A stretch of 64,000 nucleotides of DNA from an uncultured Cytophagaceae bacterium (GTDB lineage Bacteria > Bacteroidota > Bacteroidia > Cytophagales > Spirosomataceae), in assembly GCA_903898715.1 (NCBI GenBank), contig CAIUGL010000103.1:21557-85556 (forward strand), in the 5' to 3' direction. Below are positions 16,642-24,306 of the stretch, piece by piece; within the stretch, counting starts at the first letter, position 1; the number at the start of each line of letters is the position of its first letter. The notes under the pieces are model-generated. The model was given only the letters and a program-made list of their open reading frames with translations. It did not search any database and was not told the DNA's origin. The translations under genes were made by a program, and so were the position numbers.

Positions 16642-17829
16642 CTATTCCGACTTAGGTCCTAAGGCATTTCGACGCTCTCCGCGCTCCATCAGTCCACTCG
16701 CCCGTAAAACCGAGAAGTCCCCGTAGCGATTTCGCAGATTGTCCATCGCCCCATACAAAGGCACCAGACGCGCCCCGTCATCAAACAAACTCAGTTGTTC
16801 CTGACCTTGCAACAATTTGGAAAAACGTACCCCTATCAGCCGAATCAACAGTCGGCGATCATACAATTTCTCAAACAACTCGTGCACCGCCGGAATCAGG
16901 CGATGATCACTCGCAGACGCCGGAATACTGATTTGTCGGGTATGCGTATCAAAATTCGAATAGCGTAATTTGACCGTGATGCAGGAAGTGCATTGGCCGA
17001 GTTTGCGGAGGTCGTAGGCCAACTGCTCAGTCAAAGAACCTAAGATTCGGTGTAATAACTTCACATCCGTCGTGTCTTGCTCAAAGGTAATCTCCTTCGA
17101 AAGCGATTTTTGTTCGGAATAAGGTACGACAGGACGTAAATCGATGCCATTGGCCCGCTCCCACAACATGACACCGGATTTACCAAAAGTACGTTCCAAG
17201 ATCTTCAATGGCATTTGGCTGAGGGTACCCACATGCACAATACCCATATTTCGGAGGGTTTGGGCCGTTACGGCTCCGATCATGGGAATCTTGCCAACTG
17301 CCATCGGAGCTAAGAAAGCCTTCTCTTCTCCCGGTAATACCTGAAATTGGCCCGCAGGTTTGACGTGATTCGTCGCGACTTTGGACACTGTTTTATTAAC
17401 GGAAAGGCCAAAGGAAATCTGCAAACCGGTTTCCTTATGAATCTTTTGACGTAAATCTGTCGCAAATTGATACGAACCAAAAAACCGCTCCATCCCCGTC
17501 ATATCCAAATAAAACTCATCGATTGACGCCTTCTCTACCACGGGTGCACGATCCATAATCATCCGCGTCACCCAGTCCGAATGCTGCGCATACGCCTCAA
17601 AATCTCCCCGCAACACCAGCGCATCTGGACATAACTTCAAAGCCATCCGCATGGGCATCGCCGAACGTACCCCAAACGCACGTGTCTCATAACTGCAAGC
17701 CGCGACAACGCCTCGGTCCGACAAGCCTCCCACGATCACGGGTTTCCCCACGAGACGTGGATCTCGGAGTCGCTCGACGGAGACAAAGAACGAATCTAAG
17801 TCCATGTGCACAATGGCGCGATCTTGCAT
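16642..17829 (-). CDS. dinB: DNA polymerase IV (Y family)
   Basis: A 395-residue translesion polymerase. Motifs: HMDLDSFFVSVE (first catalytic Asp), SYETRAFGVRSAMP, the SIDEFYLDMTG catalytic pair, a thumb HhH segment (GKIPMIGAVTAQTLRNMGI) and a little-finger domain. A QEQLSLFDD stretch near the C-terminus resembles a beta-clamp binding peptide (QLSLF). The catalytic residues are intact, so this is DinB rather than the inactive ImuB. It is the first gene of a two-gene unit with the alternative alpha subunit and divergent from the S24 regulator across 108 bases. Confidence 0.93.
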   Translation of the reverse strand: MQDRAIVHMDLDSFFVSVERLRDPRLVGKPVIVGGLSDRGVVAACSYETRAFGVRSAMPMRMALKLCPDALVLRGDFEAYAQHSDWVTRMIMDRAPVVEKASIDEFYLDMTGMERFFGSYQFATDLRQKIHKETGLQISFGLSVNKTVSKVATNHVKPAGQFQVLPGEEKAFLAPMAVGKIPMIGAVTAQTLRNMGIVHVGTLSQMPLKILERTFGKSGVMLWERANGIDLRPVVPYSEQKSLSKEITFEQDTTDVKLLHRILGSLTEQLAYDLRKLGQCTSCITVKLRYSNFDTHTRQISIPASASDHRLIPAVHELFEKLYDRRLLIRLIGVRFSKLLQGQEQLSLFDDGARLVPLYGAMDNLRNRYGDFSVLRASGLMERGERRNALGPKSE

Positions 17830-17895
17830 AAAATTGGTAGCTATTTGGGTAATTCGAATACCTTTCGTAACTTCGATGAGTATACGATTAAATAT

Positions 17896-17914
17896 TGAAT
17901 ACGAATTTTATTCA
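17896..17914. promoter_or_regulatory. candidate operator TGAAT-N9-ATTCA
   Basis: TGAAT (17896-17900) and ATTCA (17910-17914) are inverted repeats in the 108-base gap between dinB and the S24 regulator. A separate 8-base palindrome ATTCGAAT is at 17852-17859. Either could be the binding site of the divergent LexA-like protein for both directions. No match to a known SOS box is claimed. Confidence 0.35.
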
Positions 17915-17937
17915 TTTTACTTAAATAAGCAAATCGC

Positions 17938-18669
17938 ATGAGCACTTTTTTTAGTCAGAATTTACGTTTTTTACGCAGCAAGATGTCCGAGAAAACATCG
18001 CAAGAAAAACTGGCTGAATTAATCAACATCAAGAAGCCCACCTTGGGCTCGTACGAATCCGGCAGAGCAGAACCTAAATATGCCGATCTCATCGAAATAG
18101 CTGAGTTTTTCAAGGTAGAGGTGGATGAATTACTTAAGGAAGATCTTTCGAAAAGACTTCCCGGGATGGCCAACAAGCCTAAGCTACGTATTTTAGCCAC
18201 CACGGTTGATTCCAATAATGAGGAGAATATCGAGATGGTACCCGTCAAAGCTTTGGCAGGATATACCGCTTCCTATGACGACGTAGAATTCATTCAAGAA
18301 CTCCCAACCTTCCAAGTACCCTTCTTACCTCGCGATAAAAAATACCGTGTATTCCCCATCAAAGGCGAATCCATGTTGCCCTTACAACCCGGCTCACTTG
18401 TCTTCGCAGAATACGTAGAAGACTGGACCGCCATCAAAGACGGAACGATTTGTATTGTGGTGACGCGTGAAGACGGTGTCGTATTGAAACAAGTCATTAA
18501 TCACTTGGCCGACCGCAAAGTATTGATCCTTAATTCGACCAACAAAACCTACGATCCTTATCCGATCCTCGGCTCTGAAATCCAAGAAATCTGGAAGTTC
18601 GCCGGGTATTTTCATAGTGATTTTCCGAGCAAGTCCGAAGGAAATGAGTCCGAAGTCCGAAGGCAATAA
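17938..18669 (+). CDS. XRE/S24 LexA-like autocleaving repressor
   Basis: A 243-residue regulator. Residues ~5-70 are an XRE helix-turn-helix (SQEKLAELINIKKPTLGSYESG). Residues ~100-225 are an S24 peptidase domain: Ala107-Gly108 is the likely self-cleavage bond, Ser145 (KGESMLP) the nucleophile and Lys184 (VVLKQV) the general base. The layout is that of phage-type and LexA-like repressors that cut themselves when RecA is active. Divergence from dinB-dnaE argues that it represses them until DNA damage. The last ~13 residues (from SKSEG to the end) are encoded by AGTCCGAAG heptamer repeats and are probably not part of the fold. Confidence 0.9.
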   Translation: MSTFFSQNLRFLRSKMSEKTSQEKLAELINIKKPTLGSYESGRAEPKYADLIEIAEFFKVEVDELLKEDLSKRLPGMANKPKLRILATTVDSNNEENIEMVPVKALAGYTASYDDVEFIQELPTFQVPFLPRDKKYRVFPIKGESMLPLQPGSLVFAEYVEDWTAIKDGTICIVVTREDGVVLKQVINHLADRKVLILNSTNKTYDPYPILGSEIQEIWKFAGYFHSDFPSKSEGNESEVRRQ

Positions 18670-18861
18670 AGGGCCGAAGGCAAATAAGTCCGAAGCGAAA
18701 TAGCATGTAGGCAGTTAGTCCGAAGGGAAGACTTAAACAATTACCCCTCCGGACTCCGGACTACCTCTTACCTCTTACCTCTTACTTCTCACCTCTTACC
18801 TCTCACCTCTTACATCTCACTTCTTAATTCCAGCGTCTAACGTCTAACGTCCAACGTCTAA
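18631..18861 (-). repeat. composite heptamer element E (opposite orientation)
   Basis: AAGTCCGAAGG and AGTCCGAAGTCCGAAGG units start inside the repressor gene and continue past its stop, with further GTCCGAAG copies to ~18730. TCCGGACTCCGGACTA follows. Then 14 units stay in phase from 18764 to 18861: CCTCTTA x3, CTTCTCA, CCTCTTA, CCTCTCA, CCTCTTA, CATCTCA, CTTCTTA, ATTCCAG, CGTCTAA x2, CGTCCAA, CGTCTAA. This is the reverse complement order of elements C and D. The array ends five bases before the tex ATG. Confidence 0.92.
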
Positions 18862-18866
18862 TAATC

Positions 18867-20963
18867 ATGCTTGCAAAAATATCCTCCAGTTTAGGCATCC
18901 AAGAAAACCAAGTACGCAAAACAATCGAACTACTCGACGAAGGCGCTACAATTCCCTTTATTTCCCGTTACCGAAAAGAAGCGACTGGAAGCCTTGACGA
19001 AGTACAAGTAGTCCAAATACGCGACTTGCGTGACCAATTGGTGGAATTAGAAAAACGCCGTGAAGCCATCCTGAAATCACTCAAGGAATTAGATAAACTA
19101 AGCCCCGAACTCGAAAGAGCCGTGCGCGGAGCGGAAACCCTCGCCAAACTCGAGGACATCTACCTTCCCTACAAACCCAAACGTAAAACACGCGCGATGG
19201 CCGCAAGGGAAAAAGGACTACAGGCTTTGGCAGATAAACTATTCGAACAACGCATGCTTGACCCGGAAGTCTTAGCCGCAGAGTTCCTCGATGATACGGA
19301 AGAAGCTTTAGCCGGCGCACGCGATATTTTGGCAGAGGAAATGATGGAAACAGCCGAAGCACGCGAAGAAGCTCGCCAGTTATTCTCCCGCAAAACAACG
19401 GTTAAATCCACCGTCGCCAAAGGAAAACAAGAAGTGGGGATTAAATATAAAGACTATTTCGATTGGTCCGAATCCCTCGCTCAAGCACCTTCCCACCGCG
19501 TTTTAGCCCTTTTTAGAGGAGAAAATGAAGGTATTTTAAACTTAAACCTGGCAGGGCCAGACCAAGATGTACTCGACAAATTAGACCGGCGGTTTATTAA
19601 AGGCAATAATGCCTGTGCCCGACAAGTAACGCTAGCCATCCAGGACGGTTACAAACGCTTGCTCATGCCGGCGATGGAAAATGAAATGCGGGCAGAGGCA
19701 AAGAAACGTGCCGACGAGGAAGCGATTCGTGTCTTTGCTGAAAACATGCGCCAATTACTTTTGGCAGCACCACTCGGACAAAAACGGGTACTTGCACTTG
19801 ACCCTGGATTCCGTACCGGATGTAAATTGGTCTGCCTAGATGAACAAGGAACCTTACTAGACAACACAGCCGTTTACCCACATACTGGTCCTGGACAAGC
19901 ACAAGAGGCCGCTCATACCATCAGCGCATGGGTAAAAAAATACAAGGTGCAAGCCATCGCGATTGGCAATGGAACGGCTGGTCGGGAAACCGAAGCCTTT
20001 GTACGCAACTTGAAATTGGAAGGGATAAATATCATCATGGTCAACGAAAGTGGTGCCTCCATTTATTCAGCTTCCGATGCAGCACGCGAAGAATTTCCAG
20101 ATAAAGATATTACAGTACGTGGAGCAGTTTCCATAGGTCGAAGATTAATGGACCCATTAGCTGAATTGGTTAAAATTGATCCCAAGTCGATTGGCGTGGG
20201 ACAATACCAACATGACGTAGACCAAAAGAAATTACAAGCATCACTAGATGACACAGTCATTTCGTGCGTAAACTCCGTAGGAGTCGAACTGAATACCGCC
20301 TCCAAACAAATCCTTTCTTACGTTTCTGGACTTGGACCGCAGTTGGCCCAAAACATCATCGACTACCGTACGAAAAACGGCCCCTTCATCAAGCGATCTG
20401 ATTTGAAAAAAGTCACTCGTTTAGGTGAAAAAGCATACGAACAAGCGGCTGCTTTCTTACGCATTAGGCACGCGAAAAATCCGTTAGATGCCAGCGCCGT
20501 TCACCCAGAACGCTATGATATCGTGGAAAAAATGGCGAAAGATTTGAATTGTAAGGTGGGTGATTTATTGGCCAACGAATCCCTGCGCAAGCAAATTCAA
20601 CTGCAGAAATACGTGACTAGCGAAGTGGGGATGCCTACGCTCACAGACATCTTGGCTGAATTGGCTAAACCCGGCCGTGACCCGCGCGAACAATTCGAAG
20701 CTTTTGAATTTACTGAAGGTGTGAATGAAATTAAGGATCTACGCATCGGTATGAAACTACCAGGCATTGTGACAAACATTACCAATTTTGGCGCCTTTGT
20801 GGACATTGGAGTACATCAGGACGGATTAGTCCACGTAAGCCAGTTGGCCGACAAATTTGTCAAAGACCCTAACGAAATTGTCAAAGTAGCTCAAAAAGTC
20901 ATGGTTACCGTGACAGAGGTGGATGAAGCACGAAAGCGCATCGCTTTGAGCATGAAGAAATAA
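18867..20963 (+). CDS. tex: Tex-family RNA-binding transcription accessory protein
   Basis: A 698-residue cytosolic protein with the Tex layout: N-terminal helical part (ISRYRKEATGSLDEVQV), a YqgF/RNase H-like domain (RVLALDPGFRTGCKLVCLD), HhH motifs (SGLGPQLAQNIIDYR, FIKRSDLKKVTRLG) and a C-terminal S1 RNA-binding domain (GIVTNITNFGAFVDIG). Tex binds nucleic acid and supports transcription; its biochemical role is not fully settled. The ATG at 18867 gives the conserved N-terminus. No TAnnTTTG box lies in the bases just upstream, which are heptamer repeats, so its leader or promoter must involve the array or lie upstream of it. Confidence 0.96.
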   Translation: MLAKISSSLGIQENQVRKTIELLDEGATIPFISRYRKEATGSLDEVQVVQIRDLRDQLVELEKRREAILKSLKELDKLSPELERAVRGAETLAKLEDIYLPYKPKRKTRAMAAREKGLQALADKLFEQRMLDPEVLAAEFLDDTEEALAGARDILAEEMMETAEAREEARQLFSRKTTVKSTVAKGKQEVGIKYKDYFDWSESLAQAPSHRVLALFRGENEGILNLNLAGPDQDVLDKLDRRFIKGNNACARQVTLAIQDGYKRLLMPAMENEMRAEAKKRADEEAIRVFAENMRQLLLAAPLGQKRVLALDPGFRTGCKLVCLDEQGTLLDNTAVYPHTGPGQAQEAAHTISAWVKKYKVQAIAIGNGTAGRETEAFVRNLKLEGINIIMVNESGASIYSASDAAREEFPDKDITVRGAVSIGRRLMDPLAELVKIDPKSIGVGQYQHDVDQKKLQASLDDTVISCVNSVGVELNTASKQILSYVSGLGPQLAQNIIDYRTKNGPFIKRSDLKKVTRLGEKAYEQAAAFLRIRHAKNPLDASAVHPERYDIVEKMAKDLNCKVGDLLANESLRKQIQLQKYVTSEVGMPTLTDILAELAKPGRDPREQFEAFEFTEGVNEIKDLRIGMKLPGIVTNITNFGAFVDIGVHQDGLVHVSQLADKFVKDPNEIVKVAQKVMVTVTEVDEARKRIALSMKK

Positions 20964-20994
20964 GAAAAGCCCTCATAAATTGAGGGCTTTTCTT
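20962..20994. terminator. bidirectional terminator after tex
   Basis: Fourteen-base perfect stem AAGAAAAGCCCTCA / TGAGGGCTTTTCTT with a TAAAT loop. It lies between convergent stop codons of tex and the HMA gene and has A and T tracts suited to both directions. Confidence 0.9.
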
Positions 20995-21303
20995 TTACTT
21001 TTTGCAGCAACTAGGGAGTTTATCGAAACTCTTTTTAATTGCCTTTACATCGTCAGCATCATAACCCGTTTCCGCGATTACTTGCTTAATCTTCGCGACA
21101 TCGATTTTATCTGGATTATACACCACGGTAATATTCGATTGATCCTCCAAATTCAAATCTGATTTTTCAACCCCTTTAGTCAACGCTAAATTCTTTTCGA
21201 TGCGCTCCTTGCACATTTCGCAAATAGCGGAAGTTTTAATCTTCACTGTTTGTGTAGGTCCTGACAAAAACCCGAAGAGCAGCACTAATAATAATGTTTT
21301 CAT
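20995..21303 (-). CDS. exported heavy-metal-associated (HMA) domain protein
   Basis: A 102-residue protein with a signal peptide (residues 1-~17) followed by an HMA ferredoxin-like domain. The metal-binding loop is TSAICEMCKERIEK, with the CxxC pair that binds soft metals such as copper, mercury or zinc. The end of the domain reads AETGYDADD, also typical. A C-terminal CCKK adds two more cysteines. It probably carries or traps a metal in the periplasm. It is downstream of a small metal-binding protein gene and a TonB receptor in the same direction. Confidence 0.9.
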   Translation of the reverse strand: MKTLLLVLLFGFLSGPTQTVKIKTSAICEMCKERIEKNLALTKGVEKSDLNLEDQSNITVVYNPDKIDVAKIKQVIAETGYDADDVKAIKKSFDKLPSCCKK

Positions 21304-21345
21304 TCTTTTTTATTTAACCCCAGGCATCAGCCTGAGAAGCCTAAC

Positions 21346-21546
21346 CTATTTTTTTACCACTTTCAAATCCATCGTGCACGCAGGACACTTTCCTTTTTTC
21401 GCGTAAGTCTTAGCCCCTTCACACTTCATGGGACACTGATACACTTCTTTTTTCTCCTCCATTTTCGCCTTTTTAGATGATGGCGTTTGCGCAAATGTTC
21501 CAAACATCGCAAAAACCATTCCGGAAACTAAGATGACCTTTTTCAT
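21346..21546 (-). CDS. small exported heavy-metal-binding domain protein
   Basis: A 66-residue protein with a signal peptide (KVILVSGMVFAMFGTFAQ) and a short Cys-rich domain: YQCPMKCEG, then KGKCPACTMDLK. This YxCPM...CPxCxM pattern is the heavy-metal-binding domain also seen at the N-terminus of copper-exporting ATPases and in CusB-like proteins. It would bind copper or a similar ion in the periplasm. It lies 11 bases after the TonB receptor gene stop, so the two are surely co-transcribed. Confidence 0.88.
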   Translation of the reverse strand: MKKVILVSGMVFAMFGTFAQTPSSKKAKMEEKKEVYQCPMKCEGAKTYAKKGKCPACTMDLKVVKK

Positions 21547-21557
21547 ATAATTATTAT

Positions 21558-23765
21558 TTAGTTGATTTTATAACGTATTCCTGTGTAAACCATCCGCCCA
21601 GCTATGGGTGCCCAAATCATGGTGGCATCAAAACCCCTAGCAAAAGGATCAGCCGCACCCATGATAGGATTTGCTTGCGTAAAATTAAATAGATTTTCTA
21701 CGCCAACATACATTTCCCAATGTTTAAATTGGCGCGTCACTTGTCCATAAACCATCGAAAACGCTGGCGCGTTCACTTCCGGTGCATCACCTACATGGAC
21801 ATAAGCATTCGGAATCCGACGTGATCCGCTCCACTGCCATGTCAAATCAAATTTCCAAATATCATATTTCGTCGCATAAGCTACGTTGACAAGCACACGA
21901 TCCCGATTCAAAAATGGCTTCGACAAACGTCTTAGCGCTCCACTTTCCGATAAATAATCAGATGCCACATCTTGAAAACGATAAGCCGCTTTCCATTCCA
22001 ATCGTGGTAATGGGCTATAATTAAATTCAATTTGGGCACTTTTTGAATAGGATGCACCTGGATTTGAGTACATGCGAATGGCGTGAGCGATTTCCATGTC
22101 AACGATCCATTGATGTGTGAAGTCGGTCTGGAAATAATCTAGCACAAAGTTAGCTTTGCGGTTGGCCAACTGGAATTCGTGCGACAACGAGAATCCATAA
22201 TTCCATGCCTCTTCTAACGGATTGAGATTACCAACCAACTGAATATACCGGGTATTCGCCAAGAAACCCATGTTTTCCGCTAACGGATTCACACGGCGCC
22301 ACCCTTTTCCGGCAGATGCCCTGGCCATCCAGGTAGGTGAAATATCCCATTTGGCATGTAGCCGTGGCACCCATTTGGTTCCCAATTGATTATGAAAATC
22401 AATGCGATTACCAACGACCAACGTGAATCGATTCGGAATTGTCCAGATATATTCACCGAAAAACCCAGGAACAATTTCTGTTCTTGCATAGGTAGAATCA
22501 ATATAACGTTCTTGGTAAGAATCATACAAAAAGCTCGATCCGGCCTTCCACGTATGATTTGTATTATCAATAATGGATTGATAAATTAAATTACCAAACA
22601 TACTTTGCTCTCGCCCGACATACGACTTGAACGCAAAATAGGAATCGTTACGGTGGTCGGCAGCGGATAGAATCAGCCCTAAACCTTTCCAAGGTTTTGT
22701 TTGAAACAAGCGGGCTATTTTGGCAAAACTCTCAAAACGCGTGGTTGCACTTCCAAAACCATACACACGGTACCGATTAGATGTTTTTTCCTCGAAATTC
22801 ATTTGGCCCGCCACGCGTTGTTCACGCAAATAACCTCCTCCCCATTGTACCATCCACTTGTCCGTGGCATACTTCCATCGGTTCATGACATTGACCAAAT
22901 TAAACAAAGGCAAATCCATAAACCCATCCTTGTTTCCATCGAGGCGGGAAACTTGTTGGGAATAATGTGTCAACAATGCCGTGGAAAGCTTTCCATTAAA
23001 TTTATGTGCGGCTTGTTGGTTTACCTCAAATCTCCCTTGCGAATTTCCATAGGTATTTAAAAAATATACTTCTGACGTATCCGGTTTAACCAATTCCATG
23101 TTGATAGCTCCCGTCATTGATTCATATCCGTTCACTACGGAACTTTGGCCTTTGGCTAAATCGATCGAACGAATCCACGTACCTGGAATGTAGTTCAATC
23201 CATAGGTTGATTTTAAGCCTCGTATGGAAGGAACATTTTCTACTTGGGTTTGCACATAGGTACCTGATAGGCCCAATAGTGAAATTTGTTTCGCGCCTGT
23301 GATGGCATCTGTAAAATTAACTGATACACTTGCATTCGTCTCGAAACTTTCGGAGAGGTTACAACAAGCCGCTTTGGCAAGCGTTTTCATCGTTAAGATT
23401 TCCCTACTTTGAATGGATTGAACATCATGTCCGCCAGGCGACGCCAGCACACTCACCTCTGCTAATTCGCTCGAATTAGCTGTCAAATGCACATGTACAA
23501 ATCGAGGTTTATCTACCCAAACAGAATCAGGCTTAAATCCGACTGCACGGATAGTCAGCCAACCGGGAAACGTACGCACTCGCAATTTAAAAACCCCATC
23601 CACACCGCAGGTGGCGCCCAATTTGTCGGCCGAATAATTGACCGTAGCGCCAGGAATATCTTCCATGTTGCCCTGAGCATCCAAGCTCATCACGCGGCCA
23701 TTGAGCTCCTGTGCCACCAGGGGAAAACCCCATAAACAAAAAATTATAAGCAATAATCGATTCAT
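21558..23765 (-). CDS. TonB-dependent receptor, probable metal uptake
   Basis: A 735-residue outer-membrane receptor. A signal peptide (ends VAQEL) leads to a carboxypeptidase-regulatory-like domain (residues ~20-110), then a plug domain (~110-230) and a ~500-residue beta barrel ending in GIRYKIN with a terminal aromatic pattern. The plug has an unusual AACCNLSESFETN segment with adjacent cysteines, which I associate with Bacteroidota receptors of copper-related loci. Neighbours support metal import: two small metal-binding proteins downstream and a Cys-rich exported protein upstream. The actual ligand is inferred. Confidence 0.9.
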   Translation of the reverse strand: MNRLLLIIFCLWGFPLVAQELNGRVMSLDAQGNMEDIPGATVNYSADKLGATCGVDGVFKLRVRTFPGWLTIRAVGFKPDSVWVDKPRFVHVHLTANSSELAEVSVLASPGGHDVQSIQSREILTMKTLAKAACCNLSESFETNASVSVNFTDAITGAKQISLLGLSGTYVQTQVENVPSIRGLKSTYGLNYIPGTWIRSIDLAKGQSSVVNGYESMTGAINMELVKPDTSEVYFLNTYGNSQGRFEVNQQAAHKFNGKLSTALLTHYSQQVSRLDGNKDGFMDLPLFNLVNVMNRWKYATDKWMVQWGGGYLREQRVAGQMNFEEKTSNRYRVYGFGSATTRFESFAKIARLFQTKPWKGLGLILSAADHRNDSYFAFKSYVGREQSMFGNLIYQSIIDNTNHTWKAGSSFLYDSYQERYIDSTYARTEIVPGFFGEYIWTIPNRFTLVVGNRIDFHNQLGTKWVPRLHAKWDISPTWMARASAGKGWRRVNPLAENMGFLANTRYIQLVGNLNPLEEAWNYGFSLSHEFQLANRKANFVLDYFQTDFTHQWIVDMEIAHAIRMYSNPGASYSKSAQIEFNYSPLPRLEWKAAYRFQDVASDYLSESGALRRLSKPFLNRDRVLVNVAYATKYDIWKFDLTWQWSGSRRIPNAYVHVGDAPEVNAPAFSMVYGQVTRQFKHWEMYVGVENLFNFTQANPIMGAADPFARGFDATMIWAPIAGRMVYTGIRYKIN

Positions 23766-23816
23766 TTGAAATGGATTTAACGTAAAACGAAATGTTTTTA
23801 ATGGTCGTTAAATGTC

Positions 23817-24218
23817 CTAAATCAAATATACTTGGATGCATGCGCGCTTGACAGAAGCGGGGGGTGAAAAATCAGATTCTTGAAGAAATAAACTGGGTTC
23901 GAAATGTGTGTAGCTATCGAAAAAGGTCGACAATTTGCCTGAGGGAGCGGTCGCTACAAAATCGAAATCAATAAATTTCAACTGCTGCTCTGCGCTTAAT
24001 TTGACCTGAAATTGGTCATATGAACAACAAGAGGCGCGAGATACAACATCGCGTGTGACAGGTTTACTTTTTGCACAGCAACTTACTTGACTACCCCAAC
24101 CGTAAGAAACACTTCCAGTAAAAATACAGGTGGCTGATTTCCACGCGAAACCTGTTTGGCCTAAAAGAAGCCAAAAAACAAAGAATAGTACGAAAGACTT
24201 TTTCAATATTTTCGTCAT
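23817..24218 (-). CDS. exported Cys-rich protein, HYC_CC_PP-like
   Basis: A 133-residue protein with a signal peptide or membrane anchor (SFVLFFVFWLLLGQTGFAW). The mature part has two CC pairs (VSCCAKSK and ASCCSYDQFQV) and a late SPPASVKRACIQVYLI. The order resembles the Bacteroidota HYC_CC_PP family, although the expected His-Tyr-Cys is replaced by Ser-Tyr-Gly here. Function is unknown; members commonly sit beside TonB receptors of metal loci, as this one does (51 bases upstream). I chose the ATG at 24218; an in-frame ATG at 24233 adds five residues. Confidence 0.7.
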   Translation of the reverse strand: MTKILKKSFVLFFVFWLLLGQTGFAWKSATCIFTGSVSYGWGSQVSCCAKSKPVTRDVVSRASCCSYDQFQVKLSAEQQLKFIDFDFVATAPSGKLSTFFDSYTHFEPSLFLQESDFSPPASVKRACIQVYLI

Positions 24219-24306
24219 GGGTACATGAAACAAGCGCGGAAAATTACGAAAGGAAACGTTAATATATAAGTCAATGCCATAGAAATATTCTTTCTTTGCA
24301 GTTGCT

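Noticed and set aside
13521..18861. Transposon or integron carrying the SOS cassette
   Set aside because: No transposase, integrase, terminal inverted repeats of insertion-sequence type or target-site duplication could be seen; only repeat arrays bracket it.
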